Origin: Mesorhizobium sp. NBSH29
GTDB lineage: Bacteria; Pseudomonadota; Alphaproteobacteria; Rhizobiales; Rhizobiaceae
Reading direction: 5' to 3'
DNA: 64,000 bases
NCBI RefSeq assembly: GCF_015500055.1
Contig: NZ_CP045492.1
Location: forward strand, 3,580,271 to 3,644,270
The notes below the pieces were generated by a model, which was not told the DNA's origin, ran no database searches, and worked only from the letters and a program-made list of their open reading frames with translations. Both the position numbers and the translations under genes were made by a program. Positions 54,901 through 64,000 of the stretch are shown one piece after another. Each line of letters opens with the position of its first letter. The stretch's first letter is position 1.

Positions 54901-55455
54901 ATGACGCGAACGGCCTCTCCCCGGTCTGCACTCCACCTCGCAGCGTTGATGGCTCTGGCGCTGGCTGCTTGCACCAGCCCGGAAAAGGCGCTCGATCCCT
55001 CAGCCATCAAGCCTGTCGACAGCGTGGACGCAACGGTCGATGCTGCGGCCACGTCGGCAGCGCCTTCGACAGCGCCGGGAGCATCTCTGGCTCAGACAAG
55101 CATTCAGCTGGCGCCAGTTGTCGGCCCGACGGTCGAGGCCGCAAAACCGCTTTCAGCACGCATTGTCGAAAAGGTCGCCGAACGCGGCATAATACTGGCC
55201 GGTGCCAACGGGACACCAACGCTTGTGCTGAAAGGTTATTTCTCAGCCATGACCGAGGCTGGCCAAACCACCGTCATCTATGTCTGGGATGTGCTCGACA
55301 CCAGCGGCAACCGGTTGCACCGCATACAGGGCCAGGAAAAGGCTTCGGCAAACGCGGGCGATGGCTGGGAAACTGTAACTGCGCCAATGATGCAGGCAAT
55401 CGCCGATCAGACTGTCGACAAGCTTTCGACATGGCTTGCGACCCGCGACGGGTGA
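54901..55455 (+). CDS. Lipoprotein, function unknown
   Basis: The 184-residue protein has a signal ending in the lipobox ALAAC, a Ser/Thr/Ala-rich linker to about residue 75, and a C-terminal domain of about 110 residues (LSARIVEKVAERGIILAGAN; GYFSAMTEAGQTTVIYVWDV; DTSGNRLHRIQGQE). The strand pattern is like that of small outer-membrane lipoproteins of rhizobia. GGGGAGG lies 9 bases before the ATG; a GTG at 54871 overlaps the M24 stop. It ends the lgt-midA-pgeF-M24 run. Confidence 0.75.
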   Translation: MTRTASPRSALHLAALMALALAACTSPEKALDPSAIKPVDSVDATVDAAATSAAPSTAPGASLAQTSIQLAPVVGPTVEAAKPLSARIVEKVAERGIILAGANGTPTLVLKGYFSAMTEAGQTTVIYVWDVLDTSGNRLHRIQGQEKASANAGDGWETVTAPMMQAIADQTVDKLSTWLATRDG

Positions 55456-55472
55456 CCAGACTGCGACAATTA

Positions 55473-55502
55473 ACGCTTTCTCCGGGAAAAAGCGCATTTT
55501 TT
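55473..55502 (+). terminator. Terminator behind the lipoprotein gene
   Basis: A CGCTTT / AAAGCG stem with a CTCCGGGAA loop is followed by CATTTTTT, 18 bases past the stop. It separates this run of genes from prs. Confidence 0.65.
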
Positions 55503-55579
55503 GCTGCATCGGCTTGCATTGACAGCCCACGGCGCTAAAAGCCCGATTATCCGGGACGGGCAATTGCCAGGAACTTTGC

Positions 55580-56515
55580 ATGAAACTTTTTGCGGGCAAT
55601 TCCAATCGGGTCCTGGCCGAAGGCGTCGCACGATATCTCAACATTCCGCTTGGCAAGGCTAGCGTTCGTCGCTTCGCCGACCAGGAGATTTTTGTCGAGA
55701 TCCAGGAAAATGTGCGCGGCGAGGATGTCTTCATCCTGCAGTCGACATCCTTCCCGACCAACGACCATCTGATGGAGCTCTTGATCATGATGGACGCGTT
55801 TATGCGTTCATCGGCAAAGCGCATCACTGCGGTCATCCCCTATTTCGGTTATGCGCGTCAGGATCGCCGTGCCTCCGGTCGCACGCCCATCTCGGCCAAG
55901 CTTGTCGCCAATATGATCGCCCGCGCCGGCGCCAACCGCGTTTTGACGCTTGATCTCCACGCTGGGCAGATCCAGGGCTTTTTCGACATTCCGACCGACA
56001 ATTTGTTTTCGGTGCCAGTCATGGCGCGCGACGTAAAGGCCAAGTACAAGCAACTGGCCAACGTGATGGTCGTTTCGCCCGACGTAGGCGGCGTGGTGCG
56101 CGCTCGTGCGCTGGCCAAGCGCCTTGATGCGCAGCTTGCCATCGTCGACAAGCGCCGCGAGCGCCCGGGCGAATCCGAAGTAATGAACGTCATCGGCGAC
56201 GTGGCCGGCAAGGATTGTCTGCTGATCGACGATATCGTCGATTCCGGTGGTACCTTGTGCAATGCCGCCGAGGCTCTGCTGAAAAATGGCGCGACCAGTG
56301 TCACCGCCTACATCACCCATGGCGTGCTTTCGGGCGGGGCGGTTGCCCGCATCGGGGCGTCCAAATTACAGGAACTGGTGATCACCGATTCCATACAGCC
56401 ATCGCAGGGTGTTCTCGACGCGCCAAATATCCGCGTAGCCTCAATAGCCGACTTGATCGGCGAAGCGATCTCGCGCACCGCCACCGAAGAATCGGTATCA
56501 AGCCTGTTCGACTGA
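55580..56515 (+). CDS. prs: Ribose-phosphate pyrophosphokinase
   Basis: The 311-residue enzyme has [51 protein letters not shown], the flexible loop [19 protein letters not shown] and the PRPP loop [18 protein letters not shown]. It makes PRPP from ribose-5-phosphate and ATP for nucleotide, His and Trp synthesis. CCAGGAACTTTGC precedes the ATG. Single gene. Confidence 0.96.
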   Translation: MKLFAGNSNRVLAEGVARYLNIPLGKASVRRFADQEIFVEIQENVRGEDVFILQSTSFPTNDHLMELLIMMDAFMRSSAKRITAVIPYFGYARQDRRASGRTPISAKLVANMIARAGANRVLTLDLHAGQIQGFFDIPTDNLFSVPVMARDVKAKYKQLANVMVVSPDVGGVVRARALAKRLDAQLAIVDKRRERPGESEVMNVIGDVAGKDCLLIDDIVDSGGTLCNAAEALLKNGATSVTAYITHGVLSGGAVARIGASKLQELVITDSIQPSQGVLDAPNIRVASIADLIGEAISRTATEESVSSLFD

Positions 56516-57865
56516 TCAGCTGCCGAAAGTTCCGCGCAATACCACGCCGGCCAGAGCCGCTGCTCCCAGCACGACAATCATGTTGGCGTGGTAGCGAATA
56601 AGCGCAATGCCGGCGACAAGCGCAATACATGCCGCCGTCGCGTCAAAGCTCTGCCAATCCGGCACGGGCAGGGACGCCAGACCAAAATCGGTCTCGCCAA
56701 CCCGGTCGAAAAGCACGTGCATGGCAAACCATACCGCCAGATTGGCGATGATGCCCACCACTGCTGCCGTCACTGCGGCCAGCGCACTTGCCAGCCAGCG
56801 TATGCTGCGCAACGTCTCGACATAGGGCGCGCCGACAAAAATCCACAGGAAGCACGGTACAAACGTGAACCACAGTGTGGTGACGGCGCCAAGCATTCCG
56901 CCAGCAAGCGGCGCGAGCCCTGAAAGCCGCGCGCCACCCAGAAAGCCGACAAACACCAGCACCAATATCAGCGGCCCGGGTGTTGTCTCGGCTAACCCAA
57001 GCCCGGTCAACATTTCGTCGGGTTGCAACCAGCCATGCACCTCCACAGCCTGCTGCGCCACATAGGCCAGCACCGCATAGGCACCACCAAAGGTGACGGC
57101 GGCCATCTTGGAAAAGAAGCTTGCCTGCTCCGCATAGACATTGCCGGCACCGAACACGGCATGAAGCGCGACCAGCGGCGCAAACCATATGAACAGCCAG
57201 ACCGCAAGCGTCGAGGCGAACCGTTTTGCTCCTGGCCGTGTCCATTCCGGCATCTGCTCAAGTGAGACGGTTCGCACTTCGGTACCCGAAGGCACGCCGT
57301 CCCGGCCCCGGGCCAAATGGTACAATGCCCCGCAAAAAGCTGCGCCCAGCACAATCAGTGGAAAAGGTACCTTGAAAACGGCAATGGCCACGAACGCAAG
57401 AACTGCCAGCGCAACCATGAACCCGGATTTCAGCGCGCGCTTTGAGACCTTTATGAGTGCTTCGAGAACGACCGCCAGAACCGCCGCCTTCAGCCCAAAC
57501 AACAATCCCTCGACGAGCGGAACGTCGCCCACCAGCATATAGATCGCCGACAGGAGCGTGATGACCAGCGCGCCCGGCAGGACAAACAACAGCCCTGCCA
57601 TCAGCCCACCGCGCACGCCATGCAGAAGCCAGCCTGAATAGGTGGCCAGTTGCATCGCTTCCGGGCCGGGCAACAACATGCAGTAGTTTAGCGCATGTAA
57701 AAAGCGCGGCTCGTCGAGCCACGCTTTCTCGTCCACCAGGACTTTATGCATCAGAGCGATCTGCCCTGCCGGGCCACCGAAAGACAGCAGACCGATCCGG
57801 GCAAAGGTATGGGTTGCCTCAGCAAAAGTCGGCTGAGGCGCTGTCTGAACATGGGTGTCCATCAT
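56516..57865 (-). CDS. chrA: Chromate transporter
   Basis: The 449-residue two-domain CHR protein has FARIGLLSFGGPAGQIALMH and MLLPGPEAMQLATYSGWLLH in the first half and the mirrored AAVTFGGAYAVLAYVAQQAV, LAETTPGPLILVLVFVGFLG in the second, with 10-12 membrane helices. It expels chromate from the cytoplasm. Its ATG overlaps the ChrB-domain gene stop, and its end meets the stop of convergent prs directly. Confidence 0.93.
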   Translation of the reverse strand: MMDTHVQTAPQPTFAEATHTFARIGLLSFGGPAGQIALMHKVLVDEKAWLDEPRFLHALNYCMLLPGPEAMQLATYSGWLLHGVRGGLMAGLLFVLPGALVITLLSAIYMLVGDVPLVEGLLFGLKAAVLAVVLEALIKVSKRALKSGFMVALAVLAFVAIAVFKVPFPLIVLGAAFCGALYHLARGRDGVPSGTEVRTVSLEQMPEWTRPGAKRFASTLAVWLFIWFAPLVALHAVFGAGNVYAEQASFFSKMAAVTFGGAYAVLAYVAQQAVEVHGWLQPDEMLTGLGLAETTPGPLILVLVFVGFLGGARLSGLAPLAGGMLGAVTTLWFTFVPCFLWIFVGAPYVETLRSIRWLASALAAVTAAVVGIIANLAVWFAMHVLFDRVGETDFGLASLPVPDWQSFDATAACIALVAGIALIRYHANMIVVLGAAALAGVVLRGTFGS

Positions 57866-58671
57866 CCGGCTACCGACCGATTATGGGTTTCTCCGACACC
57901 GTGGCGGCACCAGCCATACAGCGCGTCATAGATGACCATGCCTTTGTCCAGCTGCTTCAAATCATCGCCCTCAGTCGCCGAAAGACCGAGCGACAGGGCC
58001 AGCAGTCCGGCAGCCTGTGGCGCCAAATCGAGGCGTGCCGTATCGGCAGCCCTGACGATCTGCGCGATGCGTAGAAGTGCCGGATCGATCAAACCGAACT
58101 CTGACAGCATGGTATCGAAAGTGCATTGTTCCCCCTGATGCGAATAGTGCACATCATCGATGTCGAAGGGAATGGCTCCCATCTCGGCTGCGACATCTTT
58201 CACCCACACGGCATCAACGAAATGAAAGATCGCGAACGGGTCAAAAAAACGCCGCACCAGCCACGGGCACGCTATGCGGTCGATCTTCGGCCGCTCCCGC
58301 GTCACCCATAAGCTCGGGACCGGCAGCCCAGGCTCGACATCTCGTGCGGCACGCGAAACAACAGGTCCTCCTGCAGCAATCCAAGCCTCGATACCACCTT
58401 CGAGTACGGCTGCTTCGACACCTGCGGCAGCAAGCTTCGCCGCAGCGATCTCACTGACATTGTGTCCGTGCACGCAATAAACCACCAGCGGTCCGCGAGG
58501 GTAGAGATGCATCAGTCCGTCTTGCGGGTCCATGTGGTTACGCCAGACAGCGCCAGCAATCCGCGTAGATGCTACCTGAAACACGGCAGAGCGCCGCACG
58601 TCGACGATCATCGGGCACCGGTCGGTGCCCACGAGCGAGATAAGTTTCTGAACAGTGATTCTACCGGGCAT
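57862..58671 (-). CDS. chrB: Rhodanese-ChrB fusion, chromate resistance protein
   Basis: The 269-residue protein joins an N-terminal rhodanese domain (VDVRRSAVFQVASTRIAGAV, with active-loop VVYCVHGHNVSE: the Cys is present) to a ChrB C-terminal domain (RPKIDRIACPWLVRRFFDPF; LSEFGLIDPALLRIAQIVRA). ChrB acts as regulator of chromate operons. The usual N-terminal ChrB domain is replaced by the rhodanese. The ATG at 58671 follows AAGGAAACAACC. It is co-translated with chrA. Confidence 0.87.
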   Translation of the reverse strand: MPGRITVQKLISLVGTDRCPMIVDVRRSAVFQVASTRIAGAVWRNHMDPQDGLMHLYPRGPLVVYCVHGHNVSEIAAAKLAAAGVEAAVLEGGIEAWIAAGGPVVSRAARDVEPGLPVPSLWVTRERPKIDRIACPWLVRRFFDPFAIFHFVDAVWVKDVAAEMGAIPFDIDDVHYSHQGEQCTFDTMLSEFGLIDPALLRIAQIVRAADTARLDLAPQAAGLLALSLGLSATEGDDLKQLDKGMVIYDALYGWCRHGVGETHNRSVAG

Positions 58672-58942
58672 GGTTGTTTCCTTCGCGTTCCAATGTGCGA
58701 AGGCGGAACTTGGGCAACGCCTCACGGGGAGTTCCACCATGCCCCCGATGGGCGTCATAATAGGCGTTCCTGCGGAGGGAGCAATGGCCATCGAAGACGC
58801 CCTGCTCCGATGCTGCCAGATACCGCCCAATCCGCTTTTGCTTGCTGCCAAACGATTTGAGCAGTAGGGGTGGTGCAAATGTCGGCCGGAGCGCGCAAAA
58901 TGCGGCGCAGATGGCTGCCTGTCTCCCGTTGAAAGCCGCTTG

Positions 58943-60745
58943 ATGACTGATTTTGAGAATATGACGCCGGCGCTGGCAAGCGCCCTGGCTGCCAAAGACT
59001 ATAAGACCCTAACTCCCGTGCAGCTGGCGATGCTGAGCGAAGAGGCGGCAAATGCCGATCTTCTGGTTTCTGCCCAGACTGGCTCCGGCAAGACCGTTGC
59101 ATTTGGTATTGCCATTGCAAACACACTTTTGGGCGATGCGGAAAAGCTGGGGGCAGCCGACCTGCCGTTGGCACTGGTCATTGCACCCACGCGTGAGCTG
59201 GCCATGCAGGTCAGCCGTGAGCTTGAGTGGCTCTACGCCAAGGCCGGTGCAAAAATAGCCACCTGCGTCGGCGGCATGGAAATGCGCAAAGAACGCCGCG
59301 TTCTCGAACAGGGAGCCCACATTGTTGTGGGAACGCCGGGGCGCCTGCGCGATCACATCACACGTGGCTCGCTGGACATTTCGGCGCTGCGCGCCGTAGT
59401 GCTGGACGAGGCCGACGAAATGCTCGATCTTGGCTTTCGCGAAGACTTGGAATTTATCCTCGCCGCCGCTCCAGCTGAGCGCCGCACCCTGATGTTTTCG
59501 GCCACCGTTCCCAAACAGATCGCGCTTCTTGCAAAACGCTTCCAGCGCGATGCGGTGCGCATCACCGCTGCGGGCGATGGTCAACAGCATGGCGATATTG
59601 AGTACCAGCTGATGCTGGTCGCACCACCGGACCGCGAAAACGCCATCATCAACACGCTGCTTTTCGTCGACGCCAAGAACACCATCGTGTTCTGCCACAC
59701 CCGTGAAGCCGTAAAGCATCTGGCAAGCAGACTGGCCAATCGTGGCTTCGCCGTTGTTGCACTGTCTGGCGAACTCAGCCAGGCCGAGCGCACCAACGCC
59801 TTGCAGTCCATGCGCGATGGCCGCGCCCGCGTCTGCGTCGCAACTGACGTCGCCGCGCGCGGCATCGATCTGCCCAATCTCGATCTGGTGATCCATGCGG
59901 ACATGCCGACCAACCCCGATACACTGCTGCATCGCAGTGGCCGCACTGGTCGGGCGGGCCGCAAAGGCACTTGTGCGCTGATCGTGCCGCATCATCGCCG
60001 TGGTAGCGCAGCACGTGTATTGAAGATGGCAAAGCTCGAAGCGGTCACCATCTCCGCTCCGACGGGGGCCGACATCGAGGCCCGCAACCGCCAACGCATC
60101 CTCGAGGATCCATCCCTTTCAGAAGCGCCTAATGAAGACGAGCTAACATTCGTTCAAGAGCTGATGGCAGCCCACAGCATTGAAAACATCGCCGCCGCCT
60201 ACCTGCGTCGCGAAATTGCTGCCCGCCCTGCCCCCGAAGAACTGGTTGGTGGACCTATACGCGAATATAAGGATCGCAATGAACGCACGGAGCGTCCCGA
60301 GCGTGATCACACGCCCACCGAGCGCTTTTCGGATGGTGTATGGTTCCGCGTTTCCGTCGGGCGCAAACACCGCGCTGAACCCCGATGGTTGCTGCCGATG
60401 ATCTGCAAGGCTGGCCACATCACCAAGCGCGAAGTTGGCTCCATCAAAATCCAGGAATCAGAATCCCATTTCGAGATTATCACCGAAAAGGCAGAAGCCT
60501 TCGCAGCCGCGGTAAAGAAGAACAGCGCTATTGAAAAGGGCGTCACAATCAGCCGCCTCGAAGGTGGACCGCCGAAGGAAGCTCCGGCCCGCTCAGGATG
60601 GAATGCGGACAAGAAGGGCAAGTTCAAGCCCAAGGATGATCGCCCTGCTGGCCCAACCGTCGAAGGCGGTGTACTGGAATTTTCCAGCGACCAGCCAAAA
60701 AAGGTAAAAACCAAGCCGCGATGGAAAAAGTCGAAGCCAGCGTGA
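58943..60745 (+). CDS. DEAD-box RNA helicase with DbpA-type RNA-binding domain
   Basis: The 600-residue protein has the Q motif (YKTLTPVQLAML), Walker A SAQTGSGKT, PTRELAMQ, VGTPGRL, VLDEADEML, SATVP, ATDVAARGIDLP and HRSGRTGRAG. Its C-terminus has a DbpA-like RNA-binding domain (WFRVSVGRKHRAEPRWLLPM) and a basic, Lys-rich tail. It likely remodels rRNA or mRNA at low temperature, in the DeaD/DbpA manner. The ribosome site is weak. The 271-base spacer to divergent chrB holds both promoters. Confidence 0.92.
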   Translation: MTDFENMTPALASALAAKDYKTLTPVQLAMLSEEAANADLLVSAQTGSGKTVAFGIAIANTLLGDAEKLGAADLPLALVIAPTRELAMQVSRELEWLYAKAGAKIATCVGGMEMRKERRVLEQGAHIVVGTPGRLRDHITRGSLDISALRAVVLDEADEMLDLGFREDLEFILAAAPAERRTLMFSATVPKQIALLAKRFQRDAVRITAAGDGQQHGDIEYQLMLVAPPDRENAIINTLLFVDAKNTIVFCHTREAVKHLASRLANRGFAVVALSGELSQAERTNALQSMRDGRARVCVATDVAARGIDLPNLDLVIHADMPTNPDTLLHRSGRTGRAGRKGTCALIVPHHRRGSAARVLKMAKLEAVTISAPTGADIEARNRQRILEDPSLSEAPNEDELTFVQELMAAHSIENIAAAYLRREIAARPAPEELVGGPIREYKDRNERTERPERDHTPTERFSDGVWFRVSVGRKHRAEPRWLLPMICKAGHITKREVGSIKIQESESHFEIITEKAEAFAAAVKKNSAIEKGVTISRLEGGPPKEAPARSGWNADKKGKFKPKDDRPAGPTVEGGVLEFSSDQPKKVKTKPRWKKSKPA

Positions 60746-60922
60746 TCCGGGCCACAGCGACCAAATCTTGCGCTCCTGCCCGCCTTCCGCTATAGACCCG
60801 CCACCTGCGTAGACACCCTTGGAGGCAACGCAGATGAAGGCCGCGAATTTCGCGGCTTTCGACATTTTCAGCCATGGCACAGCTAGGCTCGAAAATGCTC
60901 CAATAACTCGAAAGGAAATGCC

Positions 60923-61561
60923 ATGAGCCACGATACTTATGAGCTCAAGGCCGAAGCACGCGAACTGGTCGGTAAGGGGTCCGCCCGTGAAGTTCGTCGC
61001 AACGGTAAAGTACCAGCAGTCATCTACGGCGACAAACAGCCTCCCCTGGCAATCGCCCTGTCCTACAAGGACATTTTCTACAAGATTCACGGCGGCGGTT
61101 TTCTGACCACCGTGGCGACGATCGATGTCGGCGGCAAAAAGATCCAGGTCCTTCCAAAGGATTACCAGTTGGATCCTGTCCGTGATTTCCCGATGCATGT
61201 GGATTTTCTGCGCGTCGGCAAGAACACGGAAGTCAACGTCAACGTTCCTGTTCACTTCACCAACGAAGAAGCCTCACCGGGCCTCAAGCGCGGTGGTGTG
61301 TTGAACATTGTGCGCCATGAAGTTGAGCTTCACTGCCCAGCCAATGCGATCCCTGATTCCATCACGATCGACCTCACCGGCAAGGAAATCGGCGATTCCA
61401 TTCATATTTCTGCGGTTACTTTGCCGAAGGGCGTAAAGCCGGTTATTTCTGACCGAGATTTCACCATTGCCACGCTCACCGGTTCTTCAGCATCGCGCTC
61501 GGAAGGTGCTGATGGCACCGAGACAGAAGGCGAAAGCGAAGTGGAAAAGACCGAGGAATAA
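60923..61561 (+). CDS. rplY: 50S ribosomal protein L25/general stress protein Ctc
   Basis: The 212-residue protein has the L25 N-terminal domain that binds 5S rRNA ([34 protein letters not shown]) and the TL5/CTC C-terminal beta domain ([20 protein letters not shown]), ending in an acidic tail. AAAGGAAATGCC precedes the ATG. It lies 30 bases before pth, the usual alphaproteobacterial pair. Confidence 0.95.
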   Translation: MSHDTYELKAEARELVGKGSAREVRRNGKVPAVIYGDKQPPLAIALSYKDIFYKIHGGGFLTTVATIDVGGKKIQVLPKDYQLDPVRDFPMHVDFLRVGKNTEVNVNVPVHFTNEEASPGLKRGGVLNIVRHEVELHCPANAIPDSITIDLTGKEIGDSIHISAVTLPKGVKPVISDRDFTIATLTGSSASRSEGADGTETEGESEVEKTEE

Positions 61562-61591
61562 TCCTCGATCCGGCTTTGGAGTACTGACGCC

Positions 61592-62323
61592 ATGCTTATC
61601 TTTGCAGGCCTCGGCAATCCTGGCTCTCAATACGCGAACAACCGACACAATGTTGGCTTCATGGCGGCGGACGCAATTGCCCGCCGCCATGATTTTTCCC
61701 CTTGGTCGAAGAAATTCAGTGGACTAATTGCCGAGGGTACAATTGCCGGCGAAAAAGTTCTTCTCGTCAAACCCAAGACTTTCATGAATCTCTCCGGGCA
61801 AGCGGTAGGCGAAGCTATGCGCTTCTACAAGCTCACGCCGGCTTCCCTGACCGTGCTATATGACGAGCTTGACCTTGATGCCGGCAAAGTGCGCGTGAAA
61901 ATTGCGGGCGGGGCCGGCGGCCATAACGGCATCCGTTCCATCGACCAGCATGTCGGCAAGGATTATCGTCGCGTGCGCATCGGTATCGGCCATCCCGGCG
62001 TCAAGGAATTAGTCCACGATCATGTGCTGGGCGACTTTGCCAAAGCTGACGCCGATTGGCTGGAGCCGCTGCTCGACGCCATCGCCAATGCTGCCCCGCT
62101 TCTCGCCGTTGGCGATGATTCCAGTTTCATGAACAAGGTGACCGTGACGCTACGCAAAACGCTCGAGTCGACTGGCGATCACGACCGCCCGCCGTTCAAG
62201 GAGCCCAAGGCGCCGAAGCAGCAGAGCCACATCCGCCAAGCCCGCACTGCGAGCGCACCCCCGAAAATGCCTGAATCTGGCCCGATGGCAGCCATGCTGA
62301 AGAAGCTTTTCGGCAAGGATTGA
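61592..62323 (+). CDS. pth: Peptidyl-tRNA hydrolase
   Basis: The 243-residue enzyme has [20 protein letters not shown] (catalytic His), [31 protein letters not shown] and [10 protein letters not shown]. It frees tRNA from drop-off peptidyl-tRNA. A Lys/Pro-rich tail of about 45 residues extends beyond the usual length, as in other rhizobia. GGAG lies before the ATG. Second gene of rplY-pth-ychF. Confidence 0.96.
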   Translation: MLIFAGLGNPGSQYANNRHNVGFMAADAIARRHDFSPWSKKFSGLIAEGTIAGEKVLLVKPKTFMNLSGQAVGEAMRFYKLTPASLTVLYDELDLDAGKVRVKIAGGAGGHNGIRSIDQHVGKDYRRVRIGIGHPGVKELVHDHVLGDFAKADADWLEPLLDAIANAAPLLAVGDDSSFMNKVTVTLRKTLESTGDHDRPPFKEPKAPKQQSHIRQARTASAPPKMPESGPMAAMLKKLFGKD

Positions 62324-62411
62324 GGTAGGTCCGACTGGGCAAGGGTTGACGTTCATCCGTGCAATCCCCCATAGCCTGATAAAATCTTCGCCACGCGATA
62401 GGACTGTTAAT

Positions 62412-63515
62412 ATGGGTTTCAAATGCGGCATTGTTGGACTGCCTAACGTCGGCAAGTCCACGCTCTTCAACGCGCTCACCAGAACTGCGGCAGCGCAGGC
62501 GGCCAACTACCCTTTCTGTACCATTGAGCCGAATACCGGCGAAGTGGCTGTGCCTGATCCACGCATGCAAAAAATCGCTGCGATCACCAAATCCAAGGAG
62601 ATCATCCCGACCCGCATTTCTTTCGTCGATATTGCAGGCCTGGTACGCGGCGCTTCCAAGGGTGAAGGACTGGGCAACCAGTTTCTGGCCAATATCCGCG
62701 AAGTCGATGCCATCGTGCATGTGCTGCGCTGCTTTGAAGATGATGACATCACCCACGTCGAAGGGCGCATCGACCCGGTTGCCGACGCAGAGACCGTTGA
62801 GACCGAACTGATGTTGGCCGACCTCGACAGCATCGAGCGCCGCGTCGTTCAGTTCCGAAAGCGGGCAACCCTAAAGGACAAGGAAGCGCTTACTGTGCTA
62901 CCTGTGATGGAACAGACATTGGCGCTGTTGCAGGAAGGCAAGCCCGCGCGGCTACTCCTGAAAGGAATCGCGCTGGACGATCTTGAGGTCCTGAAGGGTC
63001 TGAACCTTCTCACCTCGCATCCGGTTCTATACGTCTGCAACGTCGCCGAGGCAGAAGCTGCCACCGGCAATGCGCATACCGCCGCCGTCGAAAAGATGGC
63101 CGCCGATCAGGGTGCGCACTCCGTCACCATCTCTGCCGCCATCGAAGCTGAAGTTGCCCAACTGCCCGATGAAGAAGCCAACGAGTTTCTGGCGGAGATG
63201 GGCCTTGAAGAGCCCGGCCTCGACCGCCTGATCCGTTCCGGATATGCGCTGCTTGATCTCATCACCTATTTTACCGCGGGACCAAAGGAAACGCGCGCCT
63301 GGACCATCGAGCGTGGCACCAAGGCACCGCAGGCTGCCGGCGTGATCCATACTGACTTCGAGCGCGGGTTTATTCGTGCCCAGACCATCGCCTATGAAGA
63401 CTTCGTTCGTCTTGGCGGCGAAAACGCTGCCAAAGACGCCGGCAAGGCGCGTGATGAAGGCAAGGAATACGTCGTCCAGGACGGCGATATCCTGATGTTC
63501 AAGTTTAACACTTAA
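62412..63515 (+). CDS. ychF: Redox-regulated ATPase/GTPase YchF
   Basis: The 367-residue protein has the P-loop [40 protein letters not shown] (G3 region), the OLA1-type NVAE in [12 protein letters not shown] (loss of NKxD gives ATP preference), and a TGS domain at the end ([19 protein letters not shown]). It associates with ribosomes and modulates stress resistance. The ATG at 62412 follows AGGACTGTTAAT. Confidence 0.96.
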   Translation: MGFKCGIVGLPNVGKSTLFNALTRTAAAQAANYPFCTIEPNTGEVAVPDPRMQKIAAITKSKEIIPTRISFVDIAGLVRGASKGEGLGNQFLANIREVDAIVHVLRCFEDDDITHVEGRIDPVADAETVETELMLADLDSIERRVVQFRKRATLKDKEALTVLPVMEQTLALLQEGKPARLLLKGIALDDLEVLKGLNLLTSHPVLYVCNVAEAEAATGNAHTAAVEKMAADQGAHSVTISAAIEAEVAQLPDEEANEFLAEMGLEEPGLDRLIRSGYALLDLITYFTAGPKETRAWTIERGTKAPQAAGVIHTDFERGFIRAQTIAYEDFVRLGGENAAKDAGKARDEGKEYVVQDGDILMFKFNT

Positions 63516-63524
63516 GCCGGAAGA

Positions 63525-63920
63525 TCACCCCCTCGCGTCGCGCTGCAGCCCAACCGCCAAACACAAAGCCAGCATGGCAATGACCGGGAAACCGCTCGGT
63601 GCCATGATCAAGCTGGCAACCACTGTCCAAGTGAATAATGACCAGCCGATAAACGGTGGCACCTGCCAACCGGCCCGGTCGGCACGATAGATCACAATCG
63701 CGAGCAAAATCGTCGGGACCGCAAAGCTACCGACAGTTCCCCAGAAAATCCCGTTGCTCAGTGCCAGATCAACCGGCTGCGAACGAACCGGCTGCCAATG
63801 CTCGAAGGTCCATAAATTGGGCTCAATCCAGCGCATTGCCTCGCTTGGCACATCAACACCAAGTACAATAAGATGAATCACACCTAGAGTAATTAAACCG
63901 ATACTGCTCCAGCGCACCAT
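63525..63920 (-). CDS. Small four-helix membrane protein (possibly DUF6463)
   Basis: The 131-residue protein has about four hydrophobic segments (SIGLITLGVIHLIVLGVDVP; SNGIFWGTVGSFAVPTILLA; FIGWSLFTWTVVASLIMAPS; PVIAMLALCLAVGL). The early Gly-x-x-His pattern and overall plan are like DUF6463, but this is tentative. It converges on ychF with 9 bases between stops. Bases 63921-64000 are its promoter side; nothing else is visible there. Confidence 0.6.
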   Translation of the reverse strand: MVRWSSIGLITLGVIHLIVLGVDVPSEAMRWIEPNLWTFEHWQPVRSQPVDLALSNGIFWGTVGSFAVPTILLAIVIYRADRAGWQVPPFIGWSLFTWTVVASLIMAPSGFPVIAMLALCLAVGLQRDARG

Positions 63921-64000
63921 TTTGCATCTCTTTCATCTATTATTACGCCATACGGTTGCGTATGTATCTTGTCTCGCCCGACGTGTCCATACGCTGAAGT

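Noticed and set aside
59009..60094. A 361-codon minus-strand frame opposite the DEAD-box helicase
   Set aside because: Antisense shadow; the helicase motifs on the plus strand are complete.

Overview
The window reads as a dense, GC-rich chromosomal segment of an alphaproteobacterium of the order Hyphomicrobiales, most like the Phyllobacteriaceae/Rhizobiaceae branch. Reasons: the syntenic block greA, lpsB, lpsC, lrp, trxB, lsrB known from Sinorhizobium meliloti; a BA14K lectin-like protein; a MarR / OmpR-type regulator / histidine kinase trio beside ilvE; an sqdBDC sulfolipid operon; and many rhizobial-type small exported proteins. I see no phage, plasmid origin, CRISPR array, rRNA or tRNA gene.

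Layout. 1-5.4 kb: start of a lytic transglycosylase lipoprotein, ogt, a cold-shock gene, a GST, a degenerate EAL protein and an aspartate aminotransferase. 5.4-11 kb: a predicted CCUCCUCCC-loop ('cuckoo'/ar14-like) small RNA with a heat-shock-type promoter, then lsrB, trxB, lrp, lpsC, lpsB and greA. 11-17.5 kb: a TPR protein, DUF3775, two tandem extensin-like proteins, a CNNM/CorC-type membrane protein, and a divergent HxlR regulator with its FMN reductase. 17.7-21.5 kb: a three-gene catabolic operon (GMC oxidoreductase, enolase-superfamily dehydratase, hydroxyisobutyrate-dehydrogenase-like). 21.5-25.4 kb: 5-formyl-THF cyclo-ligase, a large palindromic repeat, and sqdBDC. 25.6-34 kb: a two-domain Kazal lipoprotein, DUF2569, VOC, an extended uvrB, GT4, and SH3, EF-hand and CapA proteins. 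35-37 kb: two cold-shock genes with duplicated leaders around a small Cys/His/Arg-rich exported protein, then BA14K. 37-42.3 kb: an MBL hydrolase, ilvE and the MarR/OmpR/kinase trio.

42.3-49.2 kb is the accessory part. It holds a lower-GC overlapping pair (HipA-like kinase and DUF3037), a small convergent ORF, the tail of an IS1595-type transposase, about 300 bases of strongly structured non-coding DNA, and a copper unit (copA-DUF305) with a textbook MerR/CueR-type promoter. 49.2-64 kb returns to housekeeping genes: csaA-ybjN, ubiK, lgt-midA-pgeF-M24-lipoprotein, prs, chrB-chrA, a DEAD-box helicase, rplY-pth-ychF and a small membrane protein.

The main themes are envelope building (LPS core, sulfolipid, lipoprotein maturation, peptidoglycan), stress response (cold shock, sRNA, thioredoxin, copper, chromate, UvrB) and translation quality control. 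The least explained items are the HipA-like/DUF3037 pair and the structured block next to the IS remnant.
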